From NCBI GenBank assembly GCA_023416745.1, contig JAEZHF010000017.1, forward strand, positions 1-10,377: DNA of 10,377 nucleotides, in the 5' to 3' direction. The first letter of the stretch is position 1. Every line of letters starts with the position of its first letter. This stretch comes from Bacillota bacterium (GTDB taxonomy: Bacteria > Bacillota > Clostridia > Christensenellales > SZUA-584). The position numbers and the translations under genes were made by a program. This document shows, in pieces, positions 7,404 through 10,377 of the stretch. The notes below the pieces were generated by a model. It was not told the DNA's origin, made no database searches, and saw nothing but the letters and a program-made list of their open reading frames with translations.

Positions 7404-7857
7404 AGCGCCCCTCCCGTCCGATGAGCGGCAGACCTAGCTCCTGCAGCGTGGCTTGCGCATCGAAGAAGCCGATGCCGTTTTTGAGGCAATACATGATGGC
7501 GGCGTCCCGCTTGATCTTGGGATACAGCGGACTTTTTCCCGCAATCTTAAGCAGCTCCTGCGCTTCGTCTATGTTCATCGAGAACCCGAACGCGAGCTGG
7601 AGCACCTTGTCGCGAGAGGGTTGGCGCAGGCCGCTGAACAGCTGGTGTCCGTACGTGCGGTCGATGCCGCCGTTTTTGATCACATGCTCGCAGACGAGAT
7701 CCTTTTGGGCACACAACCGCTGGATGTATTCGCGGAACGTCGTCTTGAGAAAAGCGCTGTCGTAGGTGCTCATGAAAGCTTTGAGACGTGCGGTTCTGAA
7801 AAGCCGGTGCATCAGCGTGCTGGTGCTGATGGCGGCACGGACAGGTTGCTTTTTCAT
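7396..7857 (-). CDS. Helix-turn-helix (XRE/Cro-like) regulator preceding the kinase
   Basis: 153-residue predicted DNA-binding protein. Residues about 40-106 resemble a Cro/XRE-type helix-turn-helix (FREYIQRLCAQKDL, then GGIDRTYGHQLFSGLRQPSR as turn and recognition helix, then VLQLAFGFSMNIDEAQELL). A helical C-terminal part follows (LYPKIKRDAAIMYCL and the end). I recall proteins of this layout near Ser/Thr kinases in clostridia, but not a named family. The ATG at 7857 is chosen because AAAGGA (7872-7867) lies 9 nt upstream. An in-frame ATG at 7944 lacks such a site and would fall in the leader close to the predicted transcription start. The stop overlaps the kinase start. As first gene of the operon it may autoregulate through the palindrome at 7927-7958, or be a kinase target; both are inference. 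Confidence 0.78.
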   Translation of the reverse strand: MKKQPVRAAISTSTLMHRLFRTARLKAFMSTYDSAFLKTTFREYIQRLCAQKDLVCEHVIKNGGIDRTYGHQLFSGLRQPSRDKVLQLAFGFSMNIDEAQELLKIAGKSPLYPKIKRDAAIMYCLKNGIGFFDAQATLQELGLPLIGREGRYE

Positions 7858-7926
7858 GTTTCTTTGTCCTTTGCAGTTACATCGTTGGCAAGTTGCCAGA
7901 CCGTTAAATGGCTCATGACGGGTTTG

Positions 7927-7958
7927 AATGAAGTATGGTTTCACGAACCATGTTCATT
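7927..7958. promoter_or_regulatory. Near-perfect palindrome overlapping the leftward operon promoter (candidate operator)
   Basis: ATGGTT (7935-7940) and AACCAT (7946-7951) are perfect inverted arms around TCACG. They are flanked by a second inverted pair, AATGAA (7927-7932) and TTCATT (7953-7958), separated from the inner arms by 2 and 1 bp. The site overlaps the -10 box at 7956-7961 and the expected start of leftward transcription, a typical repressor position. In RNA the inner arms would also form a hairpin at the very 5' end. Confidence 0.5.
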
Positions 7959-7961
7959 ATA
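7956..7961 (-). promoter_or_regulatory. -10 box of the leftward HTH-kinase-lipoprotein operon
   Basis: TATAAT on the minus strand in an AT-rich context, about 100 nt before the HTH start codon. No good TTGACA-like -35 is found at 16-18 bp, so the promoter may depend on an activator or use AT-rich upstream contacts. The predicted start point (about 7949) falls in the palindrome. Confidence 0.45.
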
Positions 7962-8251
7962 TAGCCAAAATACAACAAATAAAAGAATGATATGTATTTT
8001 TTACGTTAAATGAAATAGAGCTTATTTTGGACACGCTCGGCCCTTTGGACACGTAAAACGACGAGTTTTTGCATCTTGTGTTGTACCAAATGTTGCACCC
8101 TATAAAATAATATAGTATTTTATGCTAACGAGGGTTTTGCTATTATTTTTTAGGTCTATTAACTATTAATGTCTCAAATACTGATTTATGTAGTTCATAT
8201 GATAGAATATTAGAACGTTATGCCGGAAACGGGTTAGGGGAAGTAAGACGC
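7962..8251. promoter_or_regulatory. AT-rich divergent intergenic region with direct and inverted repeats
   Basis: About 290 nt without a gene. It holds a direct repeat TTTGGACACG at 8026-8035 and 8044-8053 (18-bp period), a near repeat TGTTGTACC/TGTTGCACC at 8079-8087 and 8091-8099 (12-bp period), and an AT-only palindrome ATAAAATA-6-TATTTTAT at 8102-8123. Upstream of the TPR gene TAGAAT (8203-8208) is a possible -10 for rightward transcription, without a clear -35. The repeats could be activator or repressor sites, or the decayed end of a mobile element. Confidence 0.4.
8102..8123. repeat. 22-bp AT-rich inverted repeat
   Basis: Perfect 8-bp arms ATAAAATA (8102-8109) and TATTTTAT (8116-8123) around ATATAG. 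There is no adjacent GC stem or T run that would make it a terminator. An operator or a DNA-bending site are the likelier readings. It lies about 80 bp upstream of the possible -10 for the TPR gene. Confidence 0.5.
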
Positions 8252-9619
8252 ATGGAGCATGAAGAAATAGGGCAGGAAAAGGCGATGGAATATAACCACT
8301 CAGCGGATGATTGTTTCGAAAAAAGGGAGTTTGAAAAAGCCGTCGAGTATTATATGAAGGCGTTGGCAATCGCGGAAAGAGAAGTTGGGGAAAAGCACCC
8401 GTTCGTTGGAGCGGCGCGCAATAATATCGCATTAGCATATAAGAACCTTAGCGAGTATGAAAAAGCGTTCGAATGGTACGATAAAGCACTGTCATCCGTC
8501 CAAAAAGACAAGTTTCATGCAGCCACAACATGCAACAATATTGCTTTGGTATATAAAGAGCTCGGAGAACATGGAAAAGAGCTGGAATGGCACCTGAAAG
8601 CTTTTAAGATGCTTCCCAAAAAGCATCCGTACATAACGGATTGCTGCGACAACATTGCGCAAACGTATTTGAGCCTTAAAGAGCTCGATAAAGCAATTGA
8701 ATGGTATCAGAAGGAATTAGAGTCCGGAGGAAAGAAGAAGCGGCAAAACTTTCATACGGCTAAAATTCATAACCGCATAGCTATTATTTACTATAGGCAG
8801 GAAGAATATAAAAAGGCACTAAAGTTATTGCTACCAGCATCGAAGATTTTTGAGGAAGCACTTGGTGCAGAACATCCTGATACGGCGCATATTTATAACG
8901 ATATTGCAGTGACTTATGCGGAAAAGGGAGATCTCAACACAGCTCTTGAGTGGTGTGAAAAAACGATAGCGATTCGCGAAAAAGTGCTGGGAGGGGAGCA
9001 TCCTGACACGACCGAGGTTTATATTGATACAGCAAGAGTATACAGGCGAAACAAAGAGTATGAAAAAGCGTTGGAACATTATAAGAAAGCGCTGCCAGCC
9101 TATGAGAGAGACCGGAAGGGCTTAGATATTTCGGAAATGTACGATGACATTGCACTCATGTATAATAAGCTGAGTGATTATGGAAAGTCGCTAGAGTATC
9201 TTCAGAAAAAATTATCGGTTTGTGAAAAGACATTTGGATCGGAGTATCCAGAAATGGCTTCGTTATACGATAAAATCGGACGGGTTTACAGAAATCAGGG
9301 TAAACATAGTGAAGCGCTGGAATGGTTTTTCAAAGAACTAGAAGCCAATGAAAAGACGCAAGGCAAGGACCATCCTAATACGGCTTCATCGTGTTACGAG
9401 ATAGCTTATACATATGTTGAGCAAGCGGAATATAGAAAAGCGTTTGAGTGGTGTTTTAAGGCACTCCGAATATATAAGGCGCATGATATGGAAGAATCTG
9501 CTGAAGCAGATAAGACACTTGATGAGTTGTATAATGCATACCTGAATTCGGGTGGCAGAGAAAATGATTTTGTCGAATGGTTCGCTGAGGAATTGCATAA
9601 GGAGGAAAATCCCAAATAG
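8252..9619 (+). CDS. Tetratricopeptide (kinesin-light-chain-type TPR) repeat protein
   Basis: 455-residue protein consisting almost wholly of about ten TPR units. The helix-A cores are NNIALAYKNLSE (57-68), NNIALVYKELGE (95-106), DNIAQTYLSLKE (133-144), NRIAIIYYRQEE (174-185), then NDIAVTYAEKGD (216-227), DTARVYRRNKEY and so on. From residue 215 the spacing is about 42 residues, with GxEHPDTA linkers typical of kinesin-light-chain and NPHP3-type TPRs. There is no signal peptide, membrane helix or catalytic domain, so it is most likely a cytoplasmic protein-binding scaffold. The ATG follows AGGGGAAG (8236-8243). Codon use is much richer in A and T (AAA, GAA, TAT, ATA) than in the GH3 or kinase genes, which suggests a different origin. 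It is divergent from the HTH-kinase operon; a functional link is unproven. No terminator is seen behind it. Confidence 0.88.
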   Translation: MEHEEIGQEKAMEYNHSADDCFEKREFEKAVEYYMKALAIAEREVGEKHPFVGAARNNIALAYKNLSEYEKAFEWYDKALSSVQKDKFHAATTCNNIALVYKELGEHGKELEWHLKAFKMLPKKHPYITDCCDNIAQTYLSLKELDKAIEWYQKELESGGKKKRQNFHTAKIHNRIAIIYYRQEEYKKALKLLLPASKIFEEALGAEHPDTAHIYNDIAVTYAEKGDLNTALEWCEKTIAIREKVLGGEHPDTTEVYIDTARVYRRNKEYEKALEHYKKALPAYERDRKGLDISEMYDDIALMYNKLSDYGKSLEYLQKKLSVCEKTFGSEYPEMASLYDKIGRVYRNQGKHSEALEWFFKELEANEKTQGKDHPNTASSCYEIAYTYVEQAEYRKAFEWCFKALRIYKAHDMEESAEADKTLDELYNAYLNSGGRENDFVEWFAEELHKEENPK

Positions 9620-9807
9620 AAAATATTAAACGTGTGATCCCCAATTATCTAAAATCCAGAATTATATACTAATAATGCCCGTAAGAGTTGTCAAACCGGT
9701 GGTCTGTTCCAAAAAAATCTTTCATTTTCCGACAAACGATTGTATGCTTGTGGAGATACGTTTCACAGGCATAGATTCATACTATCATCATCGGATCGGG
9801 GAACGCT
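9620..9807 (+). promoter_or_regulatory. 188-nt intergenic region with a possible promoter for the acyltransferase
   Basis: AT-rich behind the TPR gene, becoming GC-richer towards the next start. TTGTGG (9748-9753) and TAGATT (9772-9777), 18 bp apart, are a plausible but weak promoter. GGGGA (9798-9802) is the probable ribosome binding site for the ATG at 9808. No hairpin with a T run is visible behind the TPR stop, so read-through from the TPR gene is possible. Confidence 0.3.
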
Positions 9808-10377
9808 ATGAGGACAAAACTGACGCTGCAGCAGCAGCTGGAAAGAAAGCACATGGGCAAGCCGCCCGCGCTGCTCTACTGGATATTGATACGCATATGG
9901 ATGCTGGCGTTGTGCAAAAAGCTTGGCATCACGTTCACATACAAGGCGCGCCCCGGCAAGGACAAAAACCCCTACGTGCTAGTGGGCAACCACGCCTCGC
10001 GCGCGGACTATCTGTACAGTGCGCCCGCGGTGCTGCCGCACCGGCTGAACTATGTGGTGGGCTACAATGAGTTTTTCCGCTCGCACCTGTACCCCATATT
10101 TTCACTGATGCAGGTGATACCCAAGCGCAACTTCTCGCCGGACGTGCATGCGGTGTCCGAGATCATGCGCGTGATTAAAAACGGTGGGCGCGTGTGCCTG
10201 TTCCCCGAGGGCATGAGCTCCATTTCGGGCGGCGGGCAGCCCTGCGCGGTGGGCAGCGGGCGTTTGCTCAAAAAGCTGGGCGTCACGGTGTATTACATCA
10301 AAATTGCCGGGGGCTACATGACCAACACCAAGCACTGTCTGGATACGCGTCCGGGCCGTGTGGAGGTGGTGGTAGAC
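9808..10377 (+). CDS. PlsC-type lysophospholipid/1-acylglycerol-3-phosphate acyltransferase (3' end outside window)
   Basis: The first 190 codons of a membrane-associated glycerolipid acyltransferase, which transfers an acyl group to a lysophosphatidate-like acceptor in phospholipid synthesis or remodelling. Motif I is NHASRAD with H62 and D67 (the HX4D catalytic pair). The acceptor-binding block ends in VIPKRN (103-108), motif III is FPEGMSS (132-138, where EGTR/EGTS is usual), and YYIKIAGGY (162-170) fits motif IV. A hydrophobic stretch at about 21-36 (ALLYWILIRIWMLALC) probably attaches it to the membrane. The frame is open from the ATG at 9808 to the last base, so the gene continues beyond the window. 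GGGGA lies 5 nt upstream. GC-rich codon use matches the GH3 and kinase genes. The exact acceptor is not predictable, and divergent PlsC-like proteins are common in clostridia. Confidence 0.85.
   Translation, partial: MRTKLTLQQQLERKHMGKPPALLYWILIRIWMLALCKKLGITFTYKARPGKDKNPYVLVGNHASRADYLYSAPAVLPHRLNYVVGYNEFFRSHLYPIFSLMQVIPKRNFSPDVHAVSEIMRVIKNGGRVCLFPEGMSSISGGGQPCAVGSGRLLKKLGVTVYYIKIAGGYMTNTKHCLDTRPGRVEVVVD

Noticed and set aside
7858..7944. 29-residue N-terminal extension of the HTH protein
   Set aside because: The ATG at 7944 is within a few bases of the predicted transcription start and has no ribosome binding site; the ATG at 7857 has one.
8026..8053. TTTGGACACG repeats as a CRISPR array
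   Set aside because: Only two 10-bp copies with an 8-bp spacer; far too short for CRISPR repeats, and no cas gene is present.
8102..8123. AT palindrome as a terminator
   Set aside because: The stem contains only A-T pairs and is not followed by a T run; it lies in a promoter region.
9675..10070. 131-codon plus-strand frame across the acyltransferase start
   Set aside because: It overlaps the acyltransferase in another frame and turns into an Ala/Arg/Gly-rich shadow; the frame from 9808 has all acyltransferase motifs.

Overview
The window looks like chromosomal DNA of a Gram-positive anaerobe, most likely a GC-rich member of the Clostridia (Bacillota). The clues are strong GGAGG-type ribosome binding sites, two lipoproteins with Lipobox cysteines, a clostridial-type intracellular GH3 beta-glucosidase, a PKN-type Ser/Thr kinase and an IS256-family transposase. 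The species cannot be named from the sequence. Base composition is uneven: the GH3, kinase and acyltransferase genes are clearly GC-rich, while the TPR gene, the C-terminal half of the large lipoprotein and the divergent intergenic region are noticeably AT-richer.

Layout. 1-391: 3' end of an IS256-type (mutator) insertion sequence, followed by a short reading-frame remnant that runs into the next promoter. 660-3107 (+): GH3 beta-glucosidase. 3173-7857 (-): a four-gene block, read from right to left as HTH regulator, LRR-containing transmembrane Ser/Thr kinase, small LRR lipoprotein, and large LRR lipoprotein with a duplicated C-terminal domain. Its probable rho-independent terminator lies inside the 3' end of the convergent GH3 gene. 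7858-8251: a regulatory region rich in palindromes and direct repeats, with a -10 box for the leftward operon. 8252-9619 (+): a cytoplasmic protein made almost entirely of kinesin-light-chain-type TPRs. 9808 to the window end (+): the N-terminal 190 codons of a PlsC-type acyltransferase.

The most interesting part is the leftward operon. The kinase has a cytoplasmic catalytic domain, one membrane helix and an extracytoplasmic leucine-rich-repeat domain, which is the topology of a plant receptor-like kinase. The next two genes encode surface-anchored LRR lipoproteins that share the kinase's LRR-cap module. The first gene, overlapping the kinase start by 8 nt, encodes an HTH protein. Together they suggest a surface-sensing module (lipoprotein co-receptors or ligand binders, receptor kinase, DNA-binding output). 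That interpretation is inference. The kinase also has Arg where the ATP-anchoring VAIK lysine is expected and a glycine-free nucleotide loop, although its HRD, DFG and PPE motifs are intact.
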